A DNA stretch of 49,940 bases from Pseudomonadota bacterium (GTDB lineage: Bacteria > Pseudomonadota > Gammaproteobacteria > Steroidobacterales > Steroidobacteraceae), in NCBI GenBank assembly GCA_021792555.1, contig JAJYUL010000025.1, forward strand, positions 1 to 49,940, read 5' to 3'. The translations under genes were made by a program, and so were the position numbers. Below, in pieces: positions 1-8,141 of the stretch (position 1 is the stretch's first letter; the number at the start of each line of letters is the position of its first letter). Below the pieces are notes generated by a model. It saw only the letters and a program-made list of their open reading frames with translations. It searched no databases and was not told the origin of the DNA.

Positions 1-1
1 C

Positions 2-93
2 TGGCGGAGAGGGTGGGATTCGAACCCACGAACACCCGTGAAGATGTTACTGGAATTCCAGTCCAGCGCCTTCGACCGCTCGGCCACCTCTCC
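2..93 (-). tRNA. tRNA-Ser (anticodon GGA)
   Basis: Read on the minus strand the segment folds as a class II tRNA. The 7-bp acceptor stem is GGAGAGG/CCTCTCC, followed by discriminator G and an encoded CCA (positions 2-4). The anticodon loop CTGGAAT gives GGA, which reads UCC/UCU serine codons. A long variable arm and the T-arm GGTTCGAATCC motif follow, as expected for tRNA-Ser. Nothing appears degenerate. Confidence 0.97.
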
Positions 94-233
94 GCATCCT
101 GATCGCCTCCGCCCGCGCGGGCCACATCGGCCCGGCGGTCCACTCCGAGGCACTCGCCCGCCGCAGCGGACGGGGCGCGCATGATACTACGGTCGGCGGC
201 GGGGAACAGGCCTGCGGCGCGCCCCCCCTGCGC

Positions 234-527
234 TCAGGCCTTCGGGGCCGGCCGGACCTGGGGCACCGTATAGGAAGGCGGCGAATCCAGGCACGGCTCA
301 GTGGCCGTCGGCGGCGGCGGCGTCGGGCCCTTCAGCGCCGGGACCACCAGCGCATCGGCGGTGTTCGGGGCGCTGAGCCCCGTGGGAACCTTCAGCGGTC
401 GGATGCTTCCGGCCTTCATGTAGGCCTGCGGCTTGTGGCAGGACTCCGCAGTCACCGCGTGCAGCGCATGGCAGCCGGACAGCACCGGCAGGACGGCGGC
501 AAGCGCCCAGGCGGCTCGCAACTTCAT
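234..527 (-). CDS. short BamC-like lipoprotein downstream of dapA
   Basis: A 97-residue lipoprotein. The ATG at 527 has a clear Shine-Dalgarno (GAGGAG). The signal peptide ends in a lipobox LSGC with Cys19 as the lipidated residue. In many gammaproteobacteria the gene after dapA is bamC (nlpB). The mature part here (YMKAG...PLKVPTGL, then a short hydrophobic stretch) resembles only the extended N-terminal segment of BamC, the part known to wrap BamD. The helix-grip domains of full-length BamC (about 340 residues) are absent, and a Pro-rich tail follows. I infer a reduced BamC or an independent small lipoprotein; the similarity is by eye. It probably shares the dapA transcript, 50 bp downstream. 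Confidence 0.75.
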   Translation of the reverse strand: MKLRAAWALAAVLPVLSGCHALHAVTAESCHKPQAYMKAGSIRPLKVPTGLSAPNTADALVVPALKGPTPPPPTATEPCLDSPPSYTVPQVRPAPKA

Positions 528-577
528 CAACGACTCTCCTCGCTCACGATCAATTGAACTCGCCATTCGGGGGCGGA

Positions 578-1504
578 TCAGGCCATCTGCCCTGCTGCGC
601 GCAGCGCAGCGAGCACCCCGGGCCGGTGCGACTCGGACAGTTCGGTCAGTGGCAGACGGATCCCCGGGCCGATGCGCCCGAGCTGTGCCAGAGCCCATTT
701 GACCGGAATGGGATTGGCCTCGAGAAACAGCGCGCGATGCAGGCCCTGCAGCGGCGCGTCCAGCCGCACGGCCTCCGAGGCGTCCCCGCGCAACGCCGCC
801 GCCACCATGTCCGCCATCGCTCTCGGCGCCACATTGGCGCTCACAGAGATCACGCCCCGCGCCCCGGCGAGGATCGCCTCGCGCGCCGTCGCGTCATCCC
901 CGCTCACGACCGCAAAGCCGCTTCGGCTCGCCGCGAGGATCTGGCGCACCCGGTCCGACCCGGGAACCGCCTCTTTGACCGCGACGATACCCGGAAGTTG
1001 CGACAGCCGCCCGGTGGTGGCCGGCAACATGTCGACCGCGGTCCGGGTCGGGACATTGTAGAGAATCAAAGGCTTGGCGCTGGCTTCTGCGACTTGCGCA
1101 AAATGCCGGTACAGCCCTTCCTGGGTCGGCCGATTGTAGGCCGGCGTCACCACCAGGAGCGCATCGACCGGCAGATGCGAGAGGCTCCGGGCGCGCGCCG
1201 CCGTGGCGGCCGTGCTGCTCGAGCCGGCGCCGACGATGATGCCGATCCGGCCCATCGCGCGCTCGCAGGTGCGCTCGGCTAGCTGGTGCAGCTCGGCCTC
1301 CGACAGCGTGGCCGACTCCCCGGTGGTCCCTCCGATGACCAGGGCGCGCGTGCCGCTGTCGATGTGCCACTCGACCAGGCGGTCCCAGGCGTCGAAATCG
1401 ATCGCCCCCTCGCCCGTCATGGGCGTGACGATGGCCACGAGACTTCCCGTGACGACTTCGGCGATGCCGCGACCATTTGCCGCGGTGGATGCGAGCGGAC
1501 TCAA
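578..1504 (-). CDS. dapA: 4-hydroxy-tetrahydrodipicolinate synthase
   Basis: The first committed enzyme of diaminopimelate/lysine synthesis; it condenses pyruvate with aspartate semialdehyde in the cytosol. Family landmarks are all visible: GSLVAIVTPM near the start, GTTGESATL, the catalytic Tyr in ILYNVPTRT, the Schiff-base Lys in IVAVKEA, SGDDA and NPIPVKWAL. From TTG 1504 the protein is 308 residues, about 15 longer than usual at the N-terminus. The start is uncertain: no ATG or GTG lies at the expected point before VTGSLVAIV, so TTG at 1504 or 1516 is my best choice. The reading frame stays open further upstream but runs into the divergent gene. Confidence 0.95.
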   Translation of the reverse strand: MSPLASTAANGRGIAEVVTGSLVAIVTPMTGEGAIDFDAWDRLVEWHIDSGTRALVIGGTTGESATLSEAELHQLAERTCERAMGRIGIIVGAGSSSTAATAARARSLSHLPVDALLVVTPAYNRPTQEGLYRHFAQVAEASAKPLILYNVPTRTAVDMLPATTGRLSQLPGIVAVKEAVPGSDRVRQILAASRSGFAVVSGDDATAREAILAGARGVISVSANVAPRAMADMVAAALRGDASEAVRLDAPLQGLHRALFLEANPIPVKWALAQLGRIGPGIRLPLTELSESHRPGVLAALRAAGQMA

Positions 1505-1650
1505 GGATGTGCTCAATCGTTGGGGTTGCGCGCACGGGCAGGACCAGAGGGAAGTATATCCGCTATCGGTCCGCCTGCGGGCGCCGGTGCTCCCCTGGCC
1601 GGGCCATCGCCAGCGCCCCGCCGTCCCGGTACACTGTGGCGCCAAGGACA

Positions 1651-2205
1651 ATGACGCCCGCACCGACAGATACGATGAAGCAGCACCTGGCCGTTTGCGC
1701 GATCGGCAGCGACAGAACCGGGATGGTCCACGAGCTGACCCGCGTGATCAGCGAGTGCGGCGGGAACATCACCGAGAGCCGCATGGTCGCCCTTGGAGCG
1801 GAGTTCGCCATGCTGCTGCTCATCTCGGGCAACTGGCACGCGCTCGCGAAGCTCGAGTCCGAATTCACGCGCCTCGCCGGAACCGGCGCTTTCAGCGTGC
1901 ACATGAAGCGCACCGAGCCGCGCCCCTCGCGCACCGACATGCTGCCCTACTCGATCGATGTGGTCAGCCTCGATCAGGGCGGCATCGTCGCGGGCCTGTC
2001 CGGCTTCTTCGCGAGCCGCGGCATCGACATCGCGGAGGTCTCCACCCGCAGCTATCCCGCGGCGCACACCGGCGCGCCGATGTTTTCCGTGCAGATGATC
2101 GTGAACGTGCCGAGCCGCATTCCGGTGGCGCACCTGCGCGAGGAGTTCATGGACTACTGCGATTCGCTCAATCTCGACGCCATTCTCGAGCCCGTGAAGT
2201 CCTGA
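1651..2205 (+). CDS. gcvR: GcvR-type ACT-domain regulatory protein
   Basis: About 184 residues with two ACT domains. The first begins LAVCAIGSDRTGMVHELTRVISECGGNI, the second SIDVVSLDQGGIVAGLSGFFASRGIDI. This is the architecture of GcvR, which in E. coli binds GcvA and represses the glycine cleavage operon in response to glycine. It lies divergent from dapA and immediately before bcp, an order common in gammaproteobacteria. ATG 1651 follows AAGGA closely; ATG 1675 is an alternative start that gives 176 residues. Assignment to GcvR rather than another double-ACT protein rests on domain pattern and neighbourhood. Confidence 0.87.
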   Translation: MTPAPTDTMKQHLAVCAIGSDRTGMVHELTRVISECGGNITESRMVALGAEFAMLLLISGNWHALAKLESEFTRLAGTGAFSVHMKRTEPRPSRTDMLPYSIDVVSLDQGGIVAGLSGFFASRGIDIAEVSTRSYPAAHTGAPMFSVQMIVNVPSRIPVAHLREEFMDYCDSLNLDAILEPVKS

Positions 2206-2208
2206 CCG

Positions 2209-2676
2209 ATGCCCAAGATCGAACTCGGAGCCAAGGTTCCCGACTTCTCCCTGCCCGCCACCGGCGGGGAGACCTTCACGCTGAAGGGCGCGGCCGGCAA
2301 GGCGCTCGTGGTGTACTTCTATCCGAAGGACATGACCTCCGGGTGCACGCGCGAGTCGCAGGACTTCCGCGATCTGCACGCCGCCTTCCTCAAGGCCGGC
2401 GCACAGGTGGTCGGAATCTCGCGCGACAGCCTCGCCTCGCACGAGAAGTTCAAGAGCAAGGAGCGGCTTCCCTTCGCCCTGCTGTCCGATGCGGACGAGC
2501 GGGTGTGCAAACTCTTTGACGTCATCCGCGAAAAGAGCCTCTACGGGCGCAAGTACCTCGGCATCGAGCGCAGCACTTTTCTCATCGACAAGCGCGGCGT
2601 GCTGCGCCGCGAGTGGCGCAAGGTGAAAGTCCCGGGGCACGCGGAGGAAGTGCTTGAAGCGGCGCGATCCCTCTGA
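2209..2676 (+). CDS. bcp: thioredoxin-dependent peroxiredoxin, Bcp/PrxQ type
   Basis: A 155-residue AhpC/TSA-fold peroxidase that reduces organic peroxides and H2O2. The peroxidatic Cys46 lies in MTSGCTRES, preceded by VVYFYPKD, the usual Bcp context. The resolving cysteine five residues after the peroxidatic one in E. coli Bcp is not present (Gln at that place). Cys100 in ADERVCKLFDV is the only other cysteine, so the enzyme is 1-Cys or uses an atypical resolving residue. It starts 3 bp after the gcvR stop and overlaps the next gene by 23 bp, so these are one transcript. Confidence 0.94.
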   Translation: MPKIELGAKVPDFSLPATGGETFTLKGAAGKALVVYFYPKDMTSGCTRESQDFRDLHAAFLKAGAQVVGISRDSLASHEKFKSKERLPFALLSDADERVCKLFDVIREKSLYGRKYLGIERSTFLIDKRGVLRREWRKVKVPGHAEEVLEAARSL

Positions 2677-4126
2677 GGAGGCGGCGGGCGGCGCGAGCCG
2701 CGGCGCCGCGCAGGGCAAAGCCAGAACCCGGGGCGCGCGGCGCATCTTTGTGCTCGACACCAACGTGTTGATGCACGACCCGACCTGCATCTTCCGCTTC
2801 GAGGAGCATGACGTCTATCTGCCGATGGTCGTGCTCGAGGAGCTCGATGCGCACAAGAAGGGGCTGTCCGAGGCCTCGCGCAACGTGCGTCAGGTGAGCC
2901 GTTTCCTCGATGAGCTGATACGCGGGGCGAGCAAGGAGCAGATCGACCGGGGATTGGCGCTGCCGGCCGGCTACAGCGGCAATCACGGCAAGAAGCCCAG
3001 CTCGGGACGGCTGTATTTCCAGACCCGGCCGGCATCGGCCGCCCCGCCGGCCCTGCAGGTCGCCGGCAACGACAACGCCATCCTCGCGCAGACCCTGGCG
3101 CTGCAGCACGAGCTGCCGGACTCGACCGTCATCCTCGTCTCCAAGGACATCAACCTGCGCATCAAGGCCGCCGTGCTCGGCGTGCACGTGGAGGATTACT
3201 ACAGCGACAAGACGCTGGAGGACAGCGATGTCCTCTACGGCGGCATGAGCGAGCTGCCGGCGGACTTCTGGGAGCGCCACGGCCGGGACATGCGCTCCTG
3301 GAAGGAAGGCGAGCGCACGTTCTACGAGATCACCGGCCCCGCAGTGCGCCAATGGCAGGCGAACCAGGGCCTGTACGAGGCCGGCGAGCAGGGCATCGAG
3401 GGCATCGTGCGGCGTATCGAGGGGCAGCGCGCGGTGATCGAGCTGCTGCGCGATCACCGCAGCGAGCGGCACGGCGTGTGGGGCATCACCGCGCGCAACC
3501 GCGAGCAGAACTTCGCTCTGAACCTGCTGATGGATCCGCAGATCGATTTCGTCAGCGTGCTCGGGCCCGCCGGTACCGGCAAGACGCTGCTCACGCTCGC
3601 CGCCGGGCTGATGCAGACCCTCGAGAGCAACCGCTTCGCCGAGATCATCATGACCCGCGTGACCATCCCGCTCGGGGAGGACATCGGCTTCCTGCCCGGC
3701 ACCGAGGAGGAGAAGATGGAGCCGTGGATGGGCGCACTCATGGACAACCTCGAGGTGCTCACCGGCAGCCAGGAAGGCGGCAACTGGGGCCGGGCGGCCA
3801 CCCAGGACCTGCTGCGCAACCGCATCAAGATCCGCTCGCTCAATTTCATGCGCGGCCGCACCTTCCTCAACCGCTTCGTGATCCTCGATGAGGCGCAGAA
3901 CCTCACCCCGAAGCAGATGAAGGCGCTCGTCACCCGTGCAGGCCCCGGCACCAAGCTCGCCTGCCTCGGCAACGTGGCGCAGATCGACACCCCGTACCTC
4001 ACCGAGACGACCTCGGGGCTCACCTATGCCGTCAACCGCTTCCGCGGCTGGCCGCATTCGGGGCACGTCACGCTGGTGCGCGGCGAGCGCTCCCGGCTGG
4101 CGGACTTCGCCTCGGACATGTTGTAA
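2654..4126 (+). CDS. PIN domain-PhoH ATPase fusion (PhoH2/YlaK type)
   Basis: 490 residues with two domains. Residues about 28-190 are a PIN ribonuclease domain (IFVLDTNVLMHDP, VVLEELDAHKK, SKDINLRIKAAVLGV, acidic residues retained). Residues about 270-490 are a PhoH-like P-loop ATPase with Walker A GPAGTGKT and Walker B RFVILDEAQ. Proteins of this architecture (PhoH2) are RNA-unwinding ribonucleases. The start is TTG at 2654, chosen because GGAGGAAG lies at 2643-2650 with good spacing and because the next in-frame ATG would remove the PIN domain. The gene overlaps the bcp 3' end. No antitoxin-like gene (phoAT) is seen next to it. Confidence 0.93.
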   Translation: MKRRDPSEEAAGGASRGAAQGKARTRGARRIFVLDTNVLMHDPTCIFRFEEHDVYLPMVVLEELDAHKKGLSEASRNVRQVSRFLDELIRGASKEQIDRGLALPAGYSGNHGKKPSSGRLYFQTRPASAAPPALQVAGNDNAILAQTLALQHELPDSTVILVSKDINLRIKAAVLGVHVEDYYSDKTLEDSDVLYGGMSELPADFWERHGRDMRSWKEGERTFYEITGPAVRQWQANQGLYEAGEQGIEGIVRRIEGQRAVIELLRDHRSERHGVWGITARNREQNFALNLLMDPQIDFVSVLGPAGTGKTLLTLAAGLMQTLESNRFAEIIMTRVTIPLGEDIGFLPGTEEEKMEPWMGALMDNLEVLTGSQEGGNWGRAATQDLLRNRIKIRSLNFMRGRTFLNRFVILDEAQNLTPKQMKALVTRAGPGTKLACLGNVAQIDTPYLTETTSGLTYAVNRFRGWPHSGHVTLVRGERSRLADFASDML

Positions 4127-4196
4127 GCTGCCAGCCGAACCGGCGTGCCCGAGCGCGGCTGAAGAATTGTAAGCTTCTGTTTGTAAAAGGAAACTG

Positions 4197-5723
4197 ATGG
4201 CCGCCGGGCGAGGTCCAAGGTACATGCGCACGCTCGTGTGGATTCTGCTGGGCGCCTTCCTGAACGCCACGGCGGCCGCCGCGGCGGTCCCGCCTCCGCT
4301 GCCGCCCATTCCCCTCACCACCGATCTGCCCACGGCCATCGACTCGCAGCTGCCGGCGCTCGGCAGCGCCGCCTCGGTGGCCCTGCCTAAGCGCGAGCAG
4401 TTCCAGATCGGCTACTCGATGATGCTGCAGATGCGCGCTGCGCATCAGCTGATCGAAGACCCGGAGGTCGAGGAGTACCTCAACAGCATCGGCAAGCGCC
4501 TCGCCGCGCAGAGCGACAAGGGCGCGGCAAATTTTCACTACTATTGCGTCGACACGCCGGTGGTGAACTCCTTCGCCGCACCGGGCGATTTCGTATTCAT
4601 CAACTCCGGACTCATTCTCTTCACGAAGACCGAGTCGGAGCTCGCGGCGGTGATGGCCCACGAAACGGCGCACGAGGTCCAGAACCACATCGCCCGCAAG
4701 CTCCTCAACGCCCACAAGGCAAGCATCGAGTCGCTCGCCTCCATGCTCGCCACCATCCTGCTCGGGGCGGCAAGCGGCAGCGGCCAGGCCGTCGAGGGCG
4801 GCATCGTCGCCTCGCAAGGGCTCGCCGCCCAGGAGCAGATCGACTACAGCCGCAGCGTGGAAGAGGAGGCCGACCGCGTCGGCATCGAGCTGCTGGCGGC
4901 CGCCGGTTTCGATCCCGAAGGCATGCCCGACATCTTCCAGAGACTGATGAACATGGAGGGGATCCAGGACAGCTGGGTCCCGGCCGTGCTGATCGGCCAC
5001 CCGATCACCGTCGACCGCGTCGCCTACTCCCGCGCACGCGCCGCCCAGTTCCCGCCGGTCCCCGACACCAGCTCTCCGGATTACTACATCATCAAGGAGC
5101 GCGTGCGGGTGCTCACCGCGCCCTCCTCGGAGAATCTGGTGCGCTACTACGCCAATCGCATGGCGCGCGGCCATCGCGGCATCGGGGTCGAGTACGGCTA
5201 CGCGCTTGCGCTGATGCGCGCCGGCCATGCCCGAGCGGCGGTGACGCTGTTCGCGAAGCTCCTCGCCGCGCACCCGGAGCTGCATCTGCTCTATATCGCT
5301 CTCGGCCAGGCGCAGGCGAAAGCCGGCGAGATGGAGCAGTCGCTCGCCACCTTCGCCGAGGCCAAGCGCCTCTTTCCGCTCAACGTGCCCGTCACCGTTC
5401 GTTACGCCCAGACGCTCATGCTGGACGGCAAGGACGCCGAGGCGCACCGGATCCTGCTCGATCTGTTCAACCTCGTCGATCCCACACCGAACGAGATCGA
5501 GCTCACCGCGCGCGCCGCGAGCGCCGCAGGCGACCTGGGCGATGCCTATTACTACATGGGGGAATACCAGCTGACGCAGGGCGATCTGCCGCTCGCGATC
5601 AAGCAGTATGAGATCGCCCTCAGCATGCCAAACCTGAACTACGTGCAGCGCCAGCGCATCAGCGCCCGGCTGAAGGAGGTCAAGGACTACTTGATGCGCC
5701 TGCGGGCGCGTCACAGCAGCTGA
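4197..5723 (+). CDS. bepA: periplasmic M48 zinc metalloprotease with TPR tail, BepA-like
   Basis: 508 residues. A signal peptide (MRTLVWILLGAF...ATAAAAA) precedes an M48 peptidase domain with the zinc motif HETAH (in MAHETAHEVQNH) and the third ligand in EEEADRVG. The conserved IGHP segment that supplies a regulatory His in E. coli BepA is present. The C-terminal third is helical with TPR-like repeats. BepA degrades or assists stalled outer-membrane proteins such as LptD at the BAM complex. ATG 4197 follows AAAGGAAA; ATG 4224 is an alternative that begins directly at the signal peptide. It is followed by mlaA, so two outer-membrane maintenance genes lie together. Confidence 0.92.
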   Translation: MAAGRGPRYMRTLVWILLGAFLNATAAAAAVPPPLPPIPLTTDLPTAIDSQLPALGSAASVALPKREQFQIGYSMMLQMRAAHQLIEDPEVEEYLNSIGKRLAAQSDKGAANFHYYCVDTPVVNSFAAPGDFVFINSGLILFTKTESELAAVMAHETAHEVQNHIARKLLNAHKASIESLASMLATILLGAASGSGQAVEGGIVASQGLAAQEQIDYSRSVEEEADRVGIELLAAAGFDPEGMPDIFQRLMNMEGIQDSWVPAVLIGHPITVDRVAYSRARAAQFPPVPDTSSPDYYIIKERVRVLTAPSSENLVRYYANRMARGHRGIGVEYGYALALMRAGHARAAVTLFAKLLAAHPELHLLYIALGQAQAKAGEMEQSLATFAEAKRLFPLNVPVTVRYAQTLMLDGKDAEAHRILLDLFNLVDPTPNEIELTARAASAAGDLGDAYYYMGEYQLTQGDLPLAIKQYEIALSMPNLNYVQRQRISARLKEVKDYLMRLRARHSS

Positions 5724-5827
5724 CCGGCCGGCAAGCCGTGTCACACGCCGGCGGCGCTGTGCAGGCGCCGCCGATACCGCACCATTGGGCTGATACAATG
5801 CGCACCCGGATTGCGCACGGACACGTC

Positions 5828-6574
5828 ATGGCACATTACGGCAAGAAACTCGCGCTCATCGGGCTCACCCTCCTCTCGCTCACGCTGTTCGGCTGCGCGG
5901 CCGTGCCGCGCGCGGAACGCGACCCGCGGGACCCGTGGCAGCGCATGAACCGGGTGACGTTCCGCTTCGACATGGACTTCTACAACCATGTCGCGACCCC
6001 CGTGGCGCGGACCTATGTGCGCGTCGTGCCGCACCCGATCCGCCTCGGCATCAGCAACTTCTTCGATAATCTCGACTATCCGACCGTGATCGTGAACGAC
6101 CTGCTGCAGGGCAGGATCAAGGACTTCGCCCGCGATACGGGCCGGCTGCTCGTCAACACGACGCTCGGGATCGGCGGGCTGTTCGACCCGGCGGTGCACC
6201 TCGGCATGCCGAGCGAGAACCGCGATTTCGGCCAGACCTTCGGCAAGTGGGGCATTCCGACGGGCCCCTATCTGGTGCTGCCGTTCCTCGGCCCGTCCGA
6301 TGTGCGCGACGCGATCGGGCTCGTGCCCGAGGAGTACACGACCCCGATGCATTACGTGCAGAACACCTGGGCGGACTGGGGCACGCGCGGGGTCGGCCTG
6401 CTGAACACCGACACGCAGCTGCAGCCGACCATCCGCCTGATCCGGCGCGCCTTCGATCCGTACACCTTCGCGCGCCACGCCTACCTCGCGCAGCGCAAGT
6501 TCATGGTCGAAGGCATGGGGCACGAGAACAGCGCCGAGCAGGAGCTGAAGCAGCTGCAGGGCGGCGGCAACTAG
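5828..6574 (+). CDS. mlaA: MlaA (VacJ) outer-membrane lipoprotein
   Basis: 248 residues. The signal peptide ends LTLFGC with Cys23 as the lipidation site. The body has the MlaA pattern: RDPWQRMNRVTF, the VNDLLQGR region, NTTLGIGGLFDPA, FGQTFGKWGIPTGPYLVLPFLGPS and VRDAIG. MlaA sits in the outer membrane and removes misplaced phospholipids from the outer leaflet, passing them to MlaC. It is convergent with the mlaFEDCB operon, so the pathway is complete within this window on two strands. ATG 5828 is chosen because it begins directly at the signal peptide; ATG 5798 is an in-frame alternative. Confidence 0.95.
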   Translation: MAHYGKKLALIGLTLLSLTLFGCAAVPRAERDPRDPWQRMNRVTFRFDMDFYNHVATPVARTYVRVVPHPIRLGISNFFDNLDYPTVIVNDLLQGRIKDFARDTGRLLVNTTLGIGGLFDPAVHLGMPSENRDFGQTFGKWGIPTGPYLVLPFLGPSDVRDAIGLVPEEYTTPMHYVQNTWADWGTRGVGLLNTDTQLQPTIRLIRRAFDPYTFARHAYLAQRKFMVEGMGHENSAEQELKQLQGGGN

Positions 6575-6590
6575 CCCCGGTCGGCAGGCG

Positions 6591-6618
6591 GTGTGCGCCG
6601 GGCAGCCCCGGCGCGCGC
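6591..6618. terminator. GC-rich hairpin between convergent mlaA and mlaB
   Basis: The arms GCGCCGGG (6595-6602) and CCCGGCGC (6607-6614) form a perfect 8-bp stem around a CAGC loop. Four further pairs including wobbles extend it outward. It sits between two converging stop codons and can fold on either strand. No U-run follows, so it is a candidate bidirectional transcription end, not a classical intrinsic terminator. Confidence 0.45.
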
Positions 6619-6619
6619 C

Positions 6620-6952
6620 TCACACGCCCTGTTGCAGCAGAGTGTCGGCGGCACTGATGCGCGCCAGGCGCAGCAGCTCCTCCGGCAGATGCTCGAAGCG
6701 CAGATGCCGCCCCGCGCGGCGCGCCTCGGCCAGCCAATCGAGCAGCACGGCGAGCCCGGCGCTGTCCGCCTTGCCGAGCGACGCGCAGTCGATCACCAGC
6801 GATGCCGCCGCGCTGCGCAGCGCCTTCACCCCCGCCTCGCGCGCGCGCCGCGCCGTGGCGAACACGAGCGGCCCTTTCACCTCGGCCTGCTCCGGTGAGC
6901 GGACGGTGAATTCGAAGGCTCCGCCCGGCGCCGTGCTGGAATTGCCCGCCAT
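6620..6952 (-). CDS. mlaB: MlaB, STAS-domain subunit of the Mla transporter
   Basis: 110 residues forming a single STAS domain. The conserved loop SLGKADSAGLAVLLDWLAEA carries the Asp-Ser pair typical of MlaB and anti-sigma-antagonist folds. In the MlaFEDB complex MlaB binds and stabilises the ATPase MlaF on the cytoplasmic face. It is the last gene of the operon, 8 bp after mlaC. The identity rests on fold pattern plus position. Confidence 0.9.
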   Translation of the reverse strand: MAGNSSTAPGGAFEFTVRSPEQAEVKGPLVFATARRAREAGVKALRSAAASLVIDCASLGKADSAGLAVLLDWLAEARRAGRHLRFEHLPEELLRLARISAADTLLQQGV

Positions 6953-6960
6953 GGCCGCTC

Positions 6961-7617
6961 TCAGTGCTTGTTGAGTGCGCTCGGCTTCTCGCCGTGCTCG
7001 AGCCGCTTGATCACGGCGTCGATTCCGTACTGCTCGAACTGCGGCGCGAGGTCGGCGCGGTAGCTGGTGACGTAGCTGACGCCCTCGACGTTCAGGTCGA
7101 ACACCTTCCAGCCCTGCGGGGTCATGTAGACCTGGAAGAGAACCGGCACCTTCGAGCCGTCGGCGCGCGTGAAGAACGTGCGCACGCTCGCCGCCTGCGT
7201 TCCGGGCTTCACGTGAGTCGGGTACACGGTCAGCATGTTCGAGTGGAAGTCGACGATGAACTCGCCGTAGTTCTTGATCAGCGAGTCCTTGAACGCATGG
7301 ATGAAGCGCTGCTTCTGCGCCGGGGTCGCCTGGCGCGCGAAGCGTCCGAGCACCAGATCGGCGGCGAGCGAGGAATCGAAATGCGGCATCAGGTACTCAT
7401 CGACGATCGCGCGGATCTGCTGCGGATCACGCCGCAGCTGCGCGCGGTGCCCGTCGAGGGCCTTGAGGATCTCGTTGGCCACCGACTGCACCATCTGCGA
7501 GGGCTGCTCGAACGAGGCAGCGCTCTGCTCGCTCGGGGCGGCCGCGTAGGCCACGGGTTGCAGAACCAGCGCCGCGGCGAGCGTGGCGGCGGCGATCGCG
7601 GTAGCGAACTTCATCAC
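6961..7617 (-). CDS. mlaC: MlaC, periplasmic phospholipid shuttle
   Basis: 218 residues with an N-terminal signal peptide (MKFATAIAAATLAAALVLQPVAYA). The body matches the MlaC/Ttg2D family: NEILKALDGHRAQLRRDP, DEYLMPHFD, LVLGRFARQATPAQKQRFIHAF, NYGEFIVDF, and a closing VFDLNVEGVSYVTSYRADL. MlaC carries phospholipid through the periplasm between MlaA and the inner-membrane MlaFEDB complex. ATG at 7617 overlaps the mlaD stop (ATGA); an in-frame Met lies one codon downstream. Confidence 0.95.
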   Translation of the reverse strand: MMKFATAIAAATLAAALVLQPVAYAAAPSEQSAASFEQPSQMVQSVANEILKALDGHRAQLRRDPQQIRAIVDEYLMPHFDSSLAADLVLGRFARQATPAQKQRFIHAFKDSLIKNYGEFIVDFHSNMLTVYPTHVKPGTQAASVRTFFTRADGSKVPVLFQVYMTPQGWKVFDLNVEGVSYVTSYRADLAPQFEQYGIDAVIKRLEHGEKPSALNKH

Positions 7618-8126
7618 TTGTGCTCCTTTGCGCCCGCGGCCGAGCTCTGCGCGCTGCTCTTGTTGGCGAAGTTGGCGAAGAACTTGTTGATCAGATTCTC
7701 AAGCACGAGCGCCGACTGGGTCTGAATGATCTGGCTGCCGTTCTTGAGGTAAGTCGGCATGCCCCCGGGGCTGATGCTGACGTACTGCGCCCCGAGGATC
7801 CCCTCGGTGTCGATGCTGGCGGAGCTGTCCATCGGGATCTGATTGAACTGCGCGTCGATGCGCAGCCAGACCTTCGCCCGCTCGGTATTGGTGTCGAAGC
7901 CGATCCGGGTCACCTGCCCGATGCGCACGCCGGCCATGCGCACCGGCGCACCGACCTTCAGGCCGCCGATGTTGTCGAATTGCGCGGTGACCTGGTAGCC
8001 CACCGGCTTGCTGAAGCTGAATTTCAGGCCGTTGGCCGGCAGCTGCATGCTGAGAAACAGCAGCGCCGCGAGCCCGAGCAGCACGAACAGGCCCGTTCCG
8101 ATTTCTAATGAGCGATTGGCGCGCAT
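7614..8126 (-). CDS. mlaD: MlaD, MCE-domain substrate-binding subunit
   Basis: 170 residues: one N-terminal transmembrane helix (ETGTGLFVLLGLAALLFLSMQ-like region) followed by a single MCE domain (VTAQFDNIGGLKVGAPVRMAGVRIGQV, with IDTEGILGAQYVSISPGG). MlaD forms a hexameric ring anchored in the inner membrane that channels phospholipid between MlaC and MlaE. The short MCE protein length and position between mlaE and mlaC fit the family. Confidence 0.95.
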   Translation of the reverse strand: MRANRSLEIGTGLFVLLGLAALLFLSMQLPANGLKFSFSKPVGYQVTAQFDNIGGLKVGAPVRMAGVRIGQVTRIGFDTNTERAKVWLRIDAQFNQIPMDSSASIDTEGILGAQYVSISPGGMPTYLKNGSQIIQTQSALVLENLINKFFANFANKSSAQSSAAGAKEHK

Positions 8127-8141
8127 GGCGAAAAAAACCTC

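Noticed and set aside
2582-4339. Long open frame on the minus strand opposite the PhoH gene (585 codons)
   Set aside because: It is antisense to a gene with clear PIN and ATPase motifs. Its composition (Arg/Ala/His/Leu-rich without motifs) is the usual mirror of high-GC codon use.
4068-5798. Long minus-strand frame opposite the BepA-like gene (576 codons)
   Set aside because: No family motif and no ribosome binding site; antisense shadow of a real gene.
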